Positions 23,866-34,838 of a stretch of DNA of 64,000 nt are shown piece after piece (position 1 is the first letter of the stretch; every line of letters starts with the position of its first letter). The notes beneath the pieces are model-generated. The model did not search any database and was not told the DNA's origin. It saw only the letters and a list, made by a program, of their open reading frames with translations. Both the position numbers and the translations under genes were made by a program. Source of the DNA: Acanthornis magna (lineage: Eukaryota; Chordata; Aves; Passeriformes; Acanthizidae); contig JAWUZG010000353.1 of NCBI GenBank assembly GCA_036785705.1, positions 62,001 through 126,000 of the forward strand, given 5' to 3'.

Positions 23866-24440
23866 TGTGTCGAGTGATGCATGACGGTCGGCGATGGAAG
23901 AGATGGGGCAGATTGCATTGGTGCAAAAAGCTGACTTTATTGATACAGAGCTGAGTATTTATACCTTTTCAGCAATAGCTAAAAATAGATTCTTATATAA
24001 GCAGTGATCACTATAACAACCTTGTCTATGTTTCTTAACAACATGGCAAAACTAAAAGCTAGCACTGACCAGTACAGGCACATACCAAGCACGCTTTTCT
24101 CTTACACTCCCTATTTCTCCTATACTCCCTATTTCATGGTAGACCGCACTGCCTGCCATGGTTTGTGGCCTAACAGCGTTGCCGCGTTCACTTTTGACAT
24201 GAGTTCAGCAGTGATCTCACTTCTGAATTCTAGCTGTAACTCCACACAAGTGTGCTCTGATTGGCGGCCTGTTCCCCAGCACCGCACCCCATTGGCTGCT
24301 TGTTCCCCAGCGCCGCGCCCCATTGGCTGCTCTGCCTGCACCGGTCTCAGCCACGACCATTGGCAGGAGCAGACCTGAGGGAGGACTGCAGGTGCTCCAC
24401 CAGGACGGGGAGGTAGCACTTCCCCTGCTCCACACTGGGG
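23866..24440 (-). mobile_element. ERVK-type LTR with clustered CCAAT boxes
   Basis: Starts TGTGTCGAGTGATGCATGACG. The minus strand has a polyadenylation-type signal (CAATAAAGTCAGC, near 23935). Further right are four ATTGG (inverted CCAAT) motifs between 24258 and 24363, two of them in a tandem duplication containing TGTTCCCCAGC. The layout fits U5-R at the left and U3 at the right, so minus orientation. The right end is uncertain. Confidence 0.55.
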
Positions 24441-25751
24441 ACAATTTAAGTGAAAAAAGGTGGATTTTGGAGCCAGACATGCAACAATTCAGGTTAATAA
24501 TTGCCAGGGGTTCATAAAAATTGGGCTCAAAAGGCACTTTTTAAAACCACTAGCTCGTTATATACAAGAACCATCCATTTGGGTGTATTTTGTCCCAAAA
24601 CATAGGTCTGGTGCAAACCAAGGAGTGTTAGAATTTTTAATCATCAGTTTTTAAATATGATTGTCCAGTTTGGGGCATTTTTCCCCAACAGAGCAGCCAG
24701 TGTGCTGGGAAATGGGAATTTTTCATCTCAGAATGGTGGCCACAGGGAAGAAAACTCCAAACTGGAAAGAAATTCCTCAAGAAAAGGGGGGTGCCTGCAC
24801 TTGTGCCTTGAGGAGAAAGTGCTGATAAACCCCCTGTGGTGGTTTTGCTTGGCCCAGTTTTTGCTAGTGAGTAGGGTGGGATACAAAGATGGATCCTGTG
24901 TGTCCTGTGTGAAGATTCTCTAAGTTTTTCACCATGTCCAGCAGAGCCAATCTCTGATGGCTCTGAAGATGATGGACATGCTGCTGGCCAAGCCTGGGCC
25001 AATTAGAGATGTCAGTTACACCTCTGTGAAAACATATTTAAGAAGAAATCACAACAATGTGCACACGCACTTCTTTTTAGCCAGAGGAGGAGGAGGGGGT
25101 AAAAATATGTGAGGGAAAACAACATGGAGGCACCAAGGTCAGTGGAGAAGGTGGGGGAGGAGGTGCTCCAGGCGCCAGAGCTGAAAACCCTCTGCTGGCC
25201 ATGGTGAAGACCATGGGGGGGAGCAGGTGGTCCCCCTGCAGCCCATGGGGTCCACAGGGATGCAGAGAACCACCCACAGCCCGTGAGGAGGTGCCCACAC
25301 CAGAGGAGCAGGTGGATACCTGCAGGAAGCTGGGATCCAGTGGGAGTCCCAGTAGAGACTGAAAGTTGCAAAGGCCTTGCAAGAGAGAGAGAGGCCTTGC
25401 TCCCGGGATGGAAACAGCCTGGCCTCGGCTCGGCCTCGGCTCGGAAATCTGGAACCTATGGACAAGAACCTCTTGCTGCAGCAAAATTTGGGCAGATTTG
25501 CTGCTCGTGAGATTGGACCCACGCCAAAGAAGTTCGCAGAGGACTGTCTCTCGTGGGAGGGACCCCCATGGCTACATAGAGGACTCTTCTCCCTGATGGA
25601 CTGACCCTGACCAAAGAAAACACCCATGTTCTGCCCCCACCCCAGAGCTGTTTGTTGGAAGGAAGGCAGGAGGGGGTGAGCTAAGAAATGGTGTTTTAAC
25701 AAGGAGAGGGGTGAGTAGAGAAACAGTGTTTGTAGCAGAATTGTGGTGATG

Positions 25752-26015
25752 TGTCGCGGGGGCACGGGTCAATCACACGCAGACCAACATGATCAAGATG
25801 AAATCCCTTTATTCCAGATCAGAAGGCTACTTATATACATCTTCTACTTCTCTATATCTAAGCAGTAGATTGGTTACTAGCTACTTGTTTACACATCTAA
25901 ACGAATCACTTAGAGCTATGGTGAGCTGTCATACAAACGCTGTTTCTGTTGGCTCTGCTAAGCTAATGCTGGATTGTGCACATCTCACTGCCCTGTCTAT
26001 TAAGAACACCCAACA
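25752..26015 (-). repeat. 3' LTR of the 5.2-kb ERVK-like provirus
   Basis: TGTCGCGGGGGCACG to CACCCAACA on the plus strand. The minus strand carries GGAATAAAGGGATTTC, a polyadenylation signal, about 60 bases from its U5 end, so R-U5 is very short. Confidence 0.9.
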
Positions 26016-26191
26016 TATCCCCCGTTTTCTTTTTGCACAAGCCAGGCCTGATTGATGTATTTTTCTATCACTCTGTGAATTAGCATAGAGCAGCATTGCA
26101 AAGCACAGCAAAACAACATTTTGAAAGTTATTATTATTAAAAGTAACAACAACACTGTCTTACACAAATTTTTGAGCCACTCAGTGATTCT
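26000..26191 (-). pseudogene. Env transmembrane-tail remnant
   Basis: A 63-codon open frame on the minus strand ends inside the 3' LTR. It begins RITEWLKNL, continues into a hydrophobic run (LLLLLIII) typical of a membrane anchor, then a Cys-rich segment (FCCALQCC) and a tail with NQAWLVQKENGG. The same tail motif (NQAWLVQKEKGG) ends the env of the ERVK at 45.9-47.2 kb. A frameshift just upstream (near 26192) ends the homology. This anchors the 3' side of the provirus as env-derived. Confidence 0.75.
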
Positions 26192-29100
26192 TCAGCTTTG
26201 AGCAACCTTTCTACCTTAACTTGTTACTATATGGTTACTTAAAATAATTTTTCTAGCAAGCACTACTTTAGTTAATTGAAACTGTGAAAACAGTATACAC
26301 CGTTGCTCTAAAGTCTCTGTCAAGCTCAAATCTTGATTAAAGAGTCCATGGTTTCTTCTGAACTCTGGTTCTTGATTCTGATCAGGTGAGCAGGTAATTG
26401 CTTTAAACCTGTTGGTGATAGAACACATGCATACTCTCTTCTCCAGGTTAACAGGTTACTTGAGCTTTGTTATTACGTGTTATTACACACTCAGTTGTGG
26501 GTTTTGCATCATGAGCGAAGGTGATCAAGGCAACAGGTGCAACTACAGGTGCAATGCATAAGAGAAAGAGAACAGTACCTCAAAAGTACACAGATTATCA
26601 ACTATTTAACTATTAGCTATTACCCAGAGTCTACAATCACTGGAGAGTCCCATTTTTTAGGCGAGACTTGAAGACCTTTCCCGGGCAAAGCTTTCAAGTT
26701 TACCTGAAAGGGGTTCCAGTTCTTATCAAGCCGAATTGGTGAGCCAAAATGACTCAATTGCATTTTCAGAGCAGAAACATCTGGGATTAAAGATCCAGTA
26801 CTCGATCAGCTTAGGGCTAGGGCTTGGCCAGAGCCCAGGCCTTTACTGAGAGAGTCTTTCTAAATTCTCTAAACAAGCTTCTATTAATAGCAATTTTTTA
26901 AAACAACACACTTCTTACAGATAACTACACAGGGTTATGTGAAAACTTCCAAAGCAGTTGGCATTGTCATTTAGTTTTAACTAAATAATCAATGGTACCA
27001 TAAACAAACTACAAATAGTTGTGAACAAAGAAATACATACGTGTAGCATCAAATAATACCTTTTGCATAATGCTCTCTATAAAAGCTTAGTAAATTCATA
27101 TAATTACATTAACAACACATCTAGAATTGTTAATATAGTAACAGTAACTGTTCTGAGAAAGTGAGATTATATTTTCTACACCTCTATGCATATATGACAG
27201 TAAAGCAAAATGAAAACAAGAGAGAAGCACTAAGCATCTTACAATTAATAATATTCATGATTTGAAATTGATGTTCATTCTTCTGTGTTACCTATAGAAG
27301 GTAAAGCTGCAAAGGTTGTTATAGTCATCTTGATTGACTAATGTAGAACATTCAAAACTATAGGATTTGTGATGAAATTAAGGATTTGACAAATTGCATC
27401 TTCACTTACTTGTCTTATCAATACTTTATCATGAACATTTCAGTTGACTTTATCTTATCTCTATAGCAAAGGAACTGTAAAGGAAAAAAAAACTGTAAAA
27501 AAAAGTCTTTTCCCTGTTCCCCCCCCCCTTTTTTTTTTTTTTTTGCTTTGTTTTGTCTTATTTTGCATGTTTTGACAGAACTTAAACTTTAACTTTGCTT
27601 AAAACTAAGATAAATCTAACAGAGCTTAAAGTTAACATAATTGAAAGTGAAGAGAAATTAATCTTCAGCACTTAAAAAAAATAAGTTTTATCTCATAGGC
27701 GCCTCTACTTAGATGTACATGCCGGCAAAATATGAATTAACACAGACAATTCACACATATACACAAGGGGCAGCAAGTTACACCCCTCTGACAGCTGTTA
27801 CAAATTCACTGAAAAACACCACCACTCAAACGTGGAAATTTTCTTCACTCGACTCCAAGCATCTGTTTTCTCTTTTCTTTCTTTCAGAGGTTACTAAAAT
27901 TTAACTTCTTAATCGAACTGAAAATCAACAGACTTTACATAAATTTTGATCAACTTAAAGTTGACAGGTCTGAGCTACAAACTCAGAATACATAAAAGAC
28001 TCGAACAACATTCTTAGTACATTTGCTGCAGCATACCTGTGGAAAGAAAAAACAAATCTTTTGAATTAGAGAAGTAGTCACTCTGGATGCCTCTGCAAGC
28101 GTTTAACTTTAAACCTACTAAACTAGATACAGGGTTAAGGGTACACCTTGAGAGTTTCAGATACAGCAGAACTCAACCTATTTTGACCTCTCCTGTATAA
28201 GAAACTACTGAAAATTCATCATACAGCAGTTAAACATCAGTGAATAATATCAAGAGAAATAACTGAGTTGTAAATGAAATAGCAGCAACGTAGAACTTTA
28301 GAGGGTAGGATTTTTGTAGGATTAACTGGAAAGAAATGTAAAGTGTGGCAGACAGGTCGTGTTGAAAATGCCTGTTTAACAGTCAGTACTCCTCTGAGAT
28401 AAGTGTAAGTTTACTAAGATGTTTTCGAGGTGCAGCTTTACTCACAGGAATGAACCTGCTTGATTTGCAGATGGTAATACAGCTTCCTGTAAATATAATT
28501 ACAGTAGGTTTGAGATGTAAAAAAGACATCAAAGATAAAACTGACACATGTATACAAGCACTGTGGCCACTCTGTCATAAGGGCAAAGAGCATCAAGAAC
28601 TCAGGTACTGAGCAGACAACACTGAATTACTTTTCTGGGCAATTAATGTACTTAAACTATTTTGATGTTAAGTTCATGTGCAAGCTATAGGTGGCAAGGA
28701 AGAACAAGCACATTTAAATTTGTGAACAGCTGTACTAGCTGGAAATGTTGTCACATGTGTTTATGGCAAGACAGTCACATTTAAATTGTTTTATTAAAGC
28801 TGTGTATGCAAACAGGTAAAGCTAGCACTACACTTCTTACAGTAGAAAACCATGAGCTAATTATAGTCGATTCTTAAAAGTTTCTGCAGATAACAAATAT
28901 GGAGTCAGGCCTAGCATTGCTGCTAGGAGCTTTGTAAATCATGCAATGTTTTGACATCAGGATTTAAAGTTAATTGCTCTAGCTATACATCTTGTCCAGT
29001 GTGAATGTATGCTAAGTAAGACTAAAAACACCGAGTGGATGCATAGACTGAGATATTAGACATAAAAGTATAAATGATGTTTTGAGGAAACAACCTGAAA

Positions 29101-29600
29101 ATTCTACTTTGTAATTTGGTATGGGATATAACTGTACTGTGTTTAATTATGTTTTAGTATTTGGGTTGTTCCAGGCAGCTCAAGGAATCTGAAGGCCAAA
29201 CAGCAGGAGTCGTGCCAAGTTAGCTTGGCAAGTTAGGTAAACTTTTTCCTGGGGAAAAAAAACAAGTTTTATCAAAGTTGTATAATGTTAGAACTTCAAG
29301 AGAAAGCCTGTAAAATTCCTTAAAGGAAAGATACACAGTGAGAAAGCAAAAGGGGGGTTGCTGCCGTAATTTAAGGCAGAATGTCATAGTTCACATTCCA
29401 ATTCTGTGGAGGTAAGATAAGATGTGCAGGGAAAAGTCAAGCAACTTAACAATTTGCAAGACTTTCAGAGAATAAAAGATACACATAAAACACTTTCTAA
29501 ACCCTCTCATTTAACCAAGCTGTTCTCATTACTGCTGTCTGGTTTTGAAAAGTTGGAAACAAATTCAAAACACAACTCAGTTACACTAATCAAAAAGGCA
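26192..29600 (-). other. AT-rich non-retroviral insert inside the provirus
   Basis: About 3.4 kb with no retroviral domains and no open frame over 70 codons. Base composition is AT-rich, unlike the gag and LTR flanks. On the proviral (minus) strand there are consensus splice acceptors at 29249 (TTTTTTTTCCCCAG), 28487 (TTATATTTACAG) and 28037 (TTTTTTCTTTCCACAG). The middle one is followed 41 bases later by a CT|GTGAGTAAA donor. Between the signals lie intron-like AT-rich stretches with poly-T. This looks like unspliced vertebrate gene sequence carried in a provirus, but I cannot name a source gene. Alternative: a decayed spacer of a non-autonomous ERV family. Confidence 0.5.
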
Positions 29601-29609
29601 GGGTGGGGG

Positions 29610-30464
29610 TCAGGAAGCTGCTGTTTCTTCTGTGCAGCTTTCTTGCTTCCCTCGAAGACATCCCGAGATGGCTCTGCTCGCACGGTCAGTTGCTCTGCCA
29701 GTCGGTCGCAGCTGAGTCAGCTCTCTGGCCAAGGGGTGAGCACCAGCGACAGCAGGACGATGCAGGACTGGGGATGCGTCATGTAAAAAGCAGATCTTCA
29801 AGTAGGGGGGAAGGTCAGAGAAGGAGTACGATTTGTTTACGGGTGAAGGAGCTCTAGCAGGTAGATTAAGAGGTATCACTTGCAAGGTTTCTGCTAAATC
29901 TCGGATGGGAATTAAAAAATCAGTAGAGGTCAATGTACCAGCCTCGACCTCTCCTTGAGAGGGGGATTGGGGATCAGCCTCTACGAGGCTGTGTCCTCGA
30001 CCTTGGTCGCCTCTGGTGTTGGGGGTGGTGCGGGGGGAGCTTCAGTTCCCAGCGGTTCTGAGGGTGGCGGGGGGGGGGGGGGGTCGGCACTCACGAGGAA
30101 ATGTCCAGCACAGCAGAAGAAAAAGGGTTGCCGATAGGAAAGGCTTGCAGGGGCTGTCTGATTTCATAGCATGCAAAACATCTACTGTGGTCTTCCATAA
30201 ATGAGAGTACTTTGTTGCCTCCTTTGCTTCCTTGCCGCCTGCAGCTACATTGCCGCAGAGCGCTCTCACGATCACCCCCCAGGTGTAGATCCCGATCACC
30301 CCCCAGGTGCAGATCTCAAAAGTCACAGAGGCACCCGATATCAGTCTGTGCTCCCACGCCCAGCTAAAAAAGCTTTTCAAAGCTGAGGCATCATATTTCT
30401 GTGCTCTCTTAGAGAGAATAAGTTGGAGGAGGTTTTGGACCACGTCCCATTCATCCAACCCCAT
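29610..30464 (-). pseudogene. Gag N-terminal remnant (matrix and following segment)
   Basis: Minus-strand frames at 30464-30042 (matrix-like, LLQLILSKRAQKYDASALK, with WEHRL and FEICTWGVIG) and 29933-29610 (DFLIPIRDLAETLQV, NLPARAPSP) match the layout of a betaretrovirus-like gag: a helical matrix, then a Pro-rich linker. A duplicated short segment (TWGVIGIYTWGVI) is visible near 30290. The similarity ends near 29610, where the foreign insert begins; no capsid or zinc knuckle follows. Confidence 0.65.
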
Positions 30465-30694
30465 CTCCTCACTATGGTCGACTCACCTGTTTTCGGTGAG
30501 ATTTACGTCTTCTTGACGTGTTGCAGAGCTCTGTCTTGTTCATCCTGCACGGGACTGCAGGGAAACTTTAGGCCATTAATCACTTCATCCTGCAGGGAAA
30601 CTTTAGGCCATTCGTCCTGCCAGGGCTCGCAGGGAAATTCGACCGCCTTCCCCGCACCCCGCGCGCACGGAGCAGTTCGTTACGAATTAATTCA

Positions 30695-30712
30695 GGCACT
30701 TCGGGGTCACCA
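30695..30712 (-). other. Primer binding site, tRNA-Trp-like
   Basis: Minus strand TGGTGACCCCGAAGTGCC, two bases inside the 5' LTR. The leading TGGTGACCCCGA equals the first twelve bases of the tRNA-Trp primer site used by avian leukosis-type viruses; the last six differ at several positions. Confidence 0.7.
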
Positions 30713-30714
30713 AA

Positions 30715-30978
30715 TGTTGCGGGGGCACGGGTCAATCACACGCAGACCAACATGATCAAGATGAAAGCCGTTTATTCCAGATCAGAAGGCTACTTATATA
30801 CATCTTCTACTTCTCTATATCTAAGCAGTAGATTGGTTACTAGCTACTTGTTTACACATCTAAACGAATCACTTAGAGTGATGGTGAGCTGTCATACAAA
30901 CGCTGTTTCTGTTGGCTCTGCTAAGCTAATGCTGGATTGTGCACATCTCACTGCCCTGTCTATTAAGAACACCCAACA
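30715..30978 (-). repeat. 5' LTR of the 5.2-kb ERVK-like provirus
   Basis: TGTTGCGGGGGCACG to CACCCAACA on the plus strand, 264 bases, about 98 percent identical by eye to the other LTR (differences include T/C near the start, GCCG/TCCC in the AATAAA region, and TG/CT near 30879). Confidence 0.9.
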
Positions 30979-31371
30979 GTGATGAACTGACTAAGAGAAA
31001 AAAGACCCCATACCTTGCCCCTGCCCTGGAGTTGTTGGTTGGAAGGAGGGAGGGGGGAGAGCCGAGAAGCAATGCCTTAAGAGGGAAGGGGGGTGAGTAA
31101 AGGAACAGTGTCTTAAGAGCTTATTTTTACCTCTGATTTATCCTCCTACTCTGTTAGGTTAATAAATCACTTTGCAACTTTAAGTTTGGAACCTGCTTCT
31201 TGCCCTGTCTCTGTGCATCCTCCCACCAATCTTTATCTCAACTCATGATTCCAGTGTGTTTGTGTTAGTTTTTTTTTTTTCTCTCCTCTGCATAGCTGCA
31301 GCAGGAGAGAGAATAGAGAGCAGATGTCGTAGGTGCCTGGCGTTTAGCCAGGGTCAAACCTCGACACCCCC

Positions 31372-32195
31372 CAAACCCATTTTGGTGGGAGGGGGAGCTT
31401 GTTCAGTAGACTGTCCTTTTTAAAGTGAAAATTAAAAGATTTGGTGTTCTCAGCAATAGCAAGGGAGGTGAGGAGGAAACAGCTCCAAAAATATCTCTGA
31501 ACTTACCTAGAGTTAACCAAAATCCTGCTTAACAGGGTCATAAGTGGCTCCCAGTATCACCAGTTTGCCCAGGTCCCCACTCTGCTGGCCTTTCCCCCTC
31601 TTTTTATCCAATTCATCAGATTAAACAATTTCATTTGCAATTTCATTTCATTTCTTCTGTTTCATAACTTCCCTTGCTCAGAAAAGGTGCTTTGTCTCCC
31701 CAAATCGAAGCCAAGCAGGACATTTCTTTCCTCAAAACTTCTCATTGCCCCCCAAAAGCCCCCAAGAGCCACGTCTGAGGGGATATGTAAAATAAAAGAG
31801 GCCTTTTTTAACAGCTGAATATAGGGGATGAGACGCTATAGTGCATTATAAGGCCTGGGCAGTGTGGAGGGAGCTTGCAGCTGGGCTGAGTGAAACAAAT
31901 CAGAATTTTGAAGGATTTTTGGGAAGTTTTTTCCTTTTATTCTGGAAAATAATTTCTCCACTCAGACATACTTTAGACCTGAATTTCCCCCATGATGGCA
32001 CTGGGGCCACAGCAAGCATGTGGTGCTTTGCTGCATGCCAAATTCTCCTCATGAAAACACACCAAACCCCAGAAAACTATGAAAATCAGGGGAAATCCCC
32101 CCAAAATCACTATGAGCAGAGCGAAGGCAGCTGCTACCTCCTGGTGGGATTAAAACTGTAAGCCTCTTAAAAGAGAATCTCCTCAAGCGAGTTTT
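31372..32195. other. Unrecognised stretch
   Basis: Mostly AT-rich single-copy-looking DNA with short purine runs. The plus-strand frame at 31841-32161 is compositionally unremarkable and has no domain I recognise. Nothing else seen. Confidence 0.5.
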
Positions 32196-32284
32196 TTGGG
32201 GTCTTACAGTGTCATCTGCAAATTTGCTAATGTTAGACTCAACACCCTTTTCCAGATCATAAAGATATTAAACAGGACTGGGTC

Positions 32285-32791
32285 TGTAATGAATAACCTT
32301 GTGTTTGTTAATCAAATCTTGGTCAAGCAAGAGAACAAATAGTTAAAACTGTGTCAAGAAGCTCACAAATCTTGCCTAAGTAGAGGAACAGATAGAGCAA
32401 GGCCAGGAGGAACAGATAGAAGCAAGGCCAGGAGGCAATTTCAGGAATGTAAACAATGGATGAGTCTTCCCCCCCCCCCCCCGAATTGTAAGAAGGTCAT
32501 AGAGAACGTCAGAGGAAGACTACGGCCTTCAGCTCCATGACCACCAGAAGGCAGAAAAAGACCCCCTAGCAACAAGCTGCACAGGGGCAGAGTACTACCA
32601 GAAGATATACGTGTACCGGAAGAAGAGTATAAAAGCAGAGACTTTAAGGGGGTGAGCTGCGAGCTGTTGGTGGAGCGGAGACTCCCCGGCTTGCCCAGCG
32701 CTGTTTTGCTTTGCTGTCGCTTGCTCAATAAATCAAATTATTTTAATTGGCCTGGCTCCAGTCAATCTATTTTGACTTCTAACTTATAACA
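32285..32791 (+). mobile_element. Solo LTR, class I type, GGTC duplication
   Basis: TGTAATGAATAACC to AACTTATAACA, 507 bases, with GGTC at 32281-32284 and 32792-32795 (4-bp duplication, typical of gammaretrovirus-like integration). Contains AGTATAAAAGCAGAG (TATA box, near 32628) and CTCAATAAATC (polyadenylation signal, near 32724), so the sense strand is plus. It splits the CR1. Confidence 0.85.
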
Positions 32792-33931
32792 GGTCCAACA
32801 CTGACCCCTGGGGGACACCACTAGTGACCAGACGCCAACAGGATGCAGCACCGTTCACCTCCACTCTCTCAGTGCAGCCATCAGCCAGTTCTTAACCCAA
32901 CAAAGATGCATCTGTCCAAGCTGTGGGCTGAGAGCTTTTCCAGGAGATGCCATGGGAGGCAGTGTCCATGGCTTTGCTGAAGTCCAGGTAAACACGTCCA
33001 CGGCCTTCACCAGGCGGGTCACTTGGTCATAAAAGGAGATCAGGTTGGTCAGGCAGGACCCGCCTTTCCTAAACCTGTGCTGGCAGAGTCTGATCCCTTG
33101 GTTGTCCTGTGTGTGCCATATGTTTACACTCAGGATGATCTGCTCCATAACCTTGTCGGGCACCAAGGTCAGGCTGACAGGAACAGGAGTTTCCTTGGAT
33201 CCTCCTTCCAGCCCTTTTTGTGGATGGATGTCACACTGGCACCTTCAGTCATCTGGAACATCTCAGTGAGCCAAGACTGATGACAGAAGATGGAGAGTGG
33301 CTTGGCAAGCTTGTCTACCAGCTCCCTCATCCCCCTAGGATGGGTCCCATCTGATCCCAGAGACTTGTGAGTATCTACGTGGGTCAGCAGGATACCAAGT
33401 ACTTCCTCCTGTATTACAGGGGGTCCATTCTGCTCCCTGTCCCTGTCTATCAACTCAGGAGGCCATTTGTCCTGAGGATGACCTGTCTTATTGTTGAAAA
33501 CTGAGGCAAAGAAGGAGTTAAGTACTGAGCCTTTTCCTCATCTTTGGTAACTGCATTTCCCCCATTTCCAATAAAGAAGAGAGGTTTTCCTTCCCCTTCA
33601 TTTTGCAATTAATGTATTTATTAAAACTTTTTTATTAGTTTTTACAGAAGTGGCCAGATTAAGTTCTAACTGAGCTTTCACTCTTTAATATCGCTTCTGT
33701 GTGACCTAACAGTGTCCTTAAACACTTACTGAGTTGCCTGCCACTTTTTCCAAAGGTAATACACTCTCTTTATTTCTCTAAGATCCTGTGAAATCTCCTT
33801 GCTCAGCCAGGCAGATCTTCTTTCCTACTGGCTCATCTTTCAGTACATAGGGACAGGCTGCTCCTGCGCCTTCAAGATTTCCTTTTTAAAGTAGGTCTAG
33901 CCTTCCTGAGCCCCTTTGTTTGTAAGGTCTG

Positions 33932-34838
33932 TGTCTTGGTTTGAAAGACTGTTAAGGAAGGTGGGAACCTCTCTCAGAATAGAGAAAATGACCCCCCTTC
34001 CCTCCGAATAACTTTGAAATCAAGGGCTTTCAGGCAGAGGTATGAGAAAAGGAATAATAGTTCTTTACTGGGATCTATAGCAAGGCAAACAAGCTACAAC
34101 AACAGTAGCAACAAACAAAACCAAAAACCCAGTGGCAGATGAACCTGGGCTGCCAAGCACTTTCCCGTTTGGTGCAGTCACGGTCACAGCCAGCGGGGGC
34201 TCTGTTGGGCTCCCGGTTGGGCAGGGCAGGCTCAATGATTCCCGCGCAGCTGCAGTGGGCGCTGTGGGGCGAGGTCAAGTCTGTGTCATGTGGGTAATGG
34301 CGGACGGGCTGGACAGCAGGACAGGCTGGATGGCCGGATGGGCTGGGCAGAGAGCTCAGAGCAGGGAGCTGGAGCGGCAGGACTGGTTCACGCAGGCTAG
34401 CCAGCAAAAGGTGGCAGAAACTCCACAATTGTGGCAGAAGCTGCAGTGCATTCCATCAGGTGGGGGCGTGGGGCAGCGACAGCCAGGCCCCCCCCGCCCC
34501 CCGCAGCAGCTGTGAGCGCAGCCAGGGAGGCGCACACTCCGGGAGTGGGAGAGAAGGTCAGAATCCCATGTTTTCCCAAACAGAGGCTCACCCAGCAAGG
34601 CAAAGAAGGCAGTGCAGAGCTCGGCTCCCACGTTCACAGCAAAAGAGAAAACAGCAGCTTCCCCGTCCCCCTCTGATGCCCCAAGAGCAAGTGAGCTAGC
34701 AGCAGCCAAGTGACTTCCTTCCCCCCACACTCTGGCTGCATCTTTTGTCTCTCTTAAGTACCAATAATTAGGATATCTTAGCAACAGATGGGACAAAATT
34801 CCCTAGGAGAAAGAAAACAAAAGCCCTAACCTCCAACA
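33932..34838 (-). mobile_element. Solo LTR of the 0.9-kb ERVL family
   Basis: TGTCTTGGTTTGAAAGAC to ACCTCCAACA, inserted in the CR1. Flanking GTCTG/GGCTG differ by one base and are probably the 5-bp duplication. It is in reverse orientation compared with the provirus LTRs at 39635 and 54051. It contains the same (GTT)n-like stretch and GCGGGAGTCAT-like block as its relatives. Confidence 0.8.

Larger units (their letters stand above)
25752..30978 (-). mobile_element. ERVK-like provirus with gag start, env tail and foreign middle
   Basis: Paired 264-base LTRs (25752-26015 and 30715-30978) differ at about five sites. GTGATG is duplicated exactly at 25746-25751 and 30979-30984, the 6-bp duplication of alpha/betaretrovirus-type integrases. 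On the minus strand a primer site TGGTGACCCCGAAGTGCC (30695-30712) follows the 5' LTR after TT; its first twelve bases match the tRNA-Trp primer site of avian alpharetroviruses. A polypurine tract AAAAAGAAAACGGGGGA precedes the 3' LTR. Gag remnants lie at 30464-29610 and an env tail at 26191-26000. The 3.4 kb between has no protease, RT, integrase or surface domain. This is the architecture of a replication-defective provirus whose middle was replaced. The element is complete as an insertion. Confidence 0.9.
24835..31366 (-). mobile_element. Second 1.3-kb solo LTR, inverted, split by a nested provirus
   Basis: Begins TGTGGTGGTTTTGCTTGG and ends GGTCAAACCTCGACA, the reverse complement of the LTR at 16157-17454. 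Flanks are CCCCC on both sides (24830-24834 and 31367-31371), consistent with a 5-bp duplication. It is interrupted at 25752-30978 by an ERVK provirus. Without that insert and one copy of its GTGATG duplication, the LTR is 1299 bases against 1298 for the other copy. The two copies differ at few positions, so both are fairly young. Confidence 0.9.
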
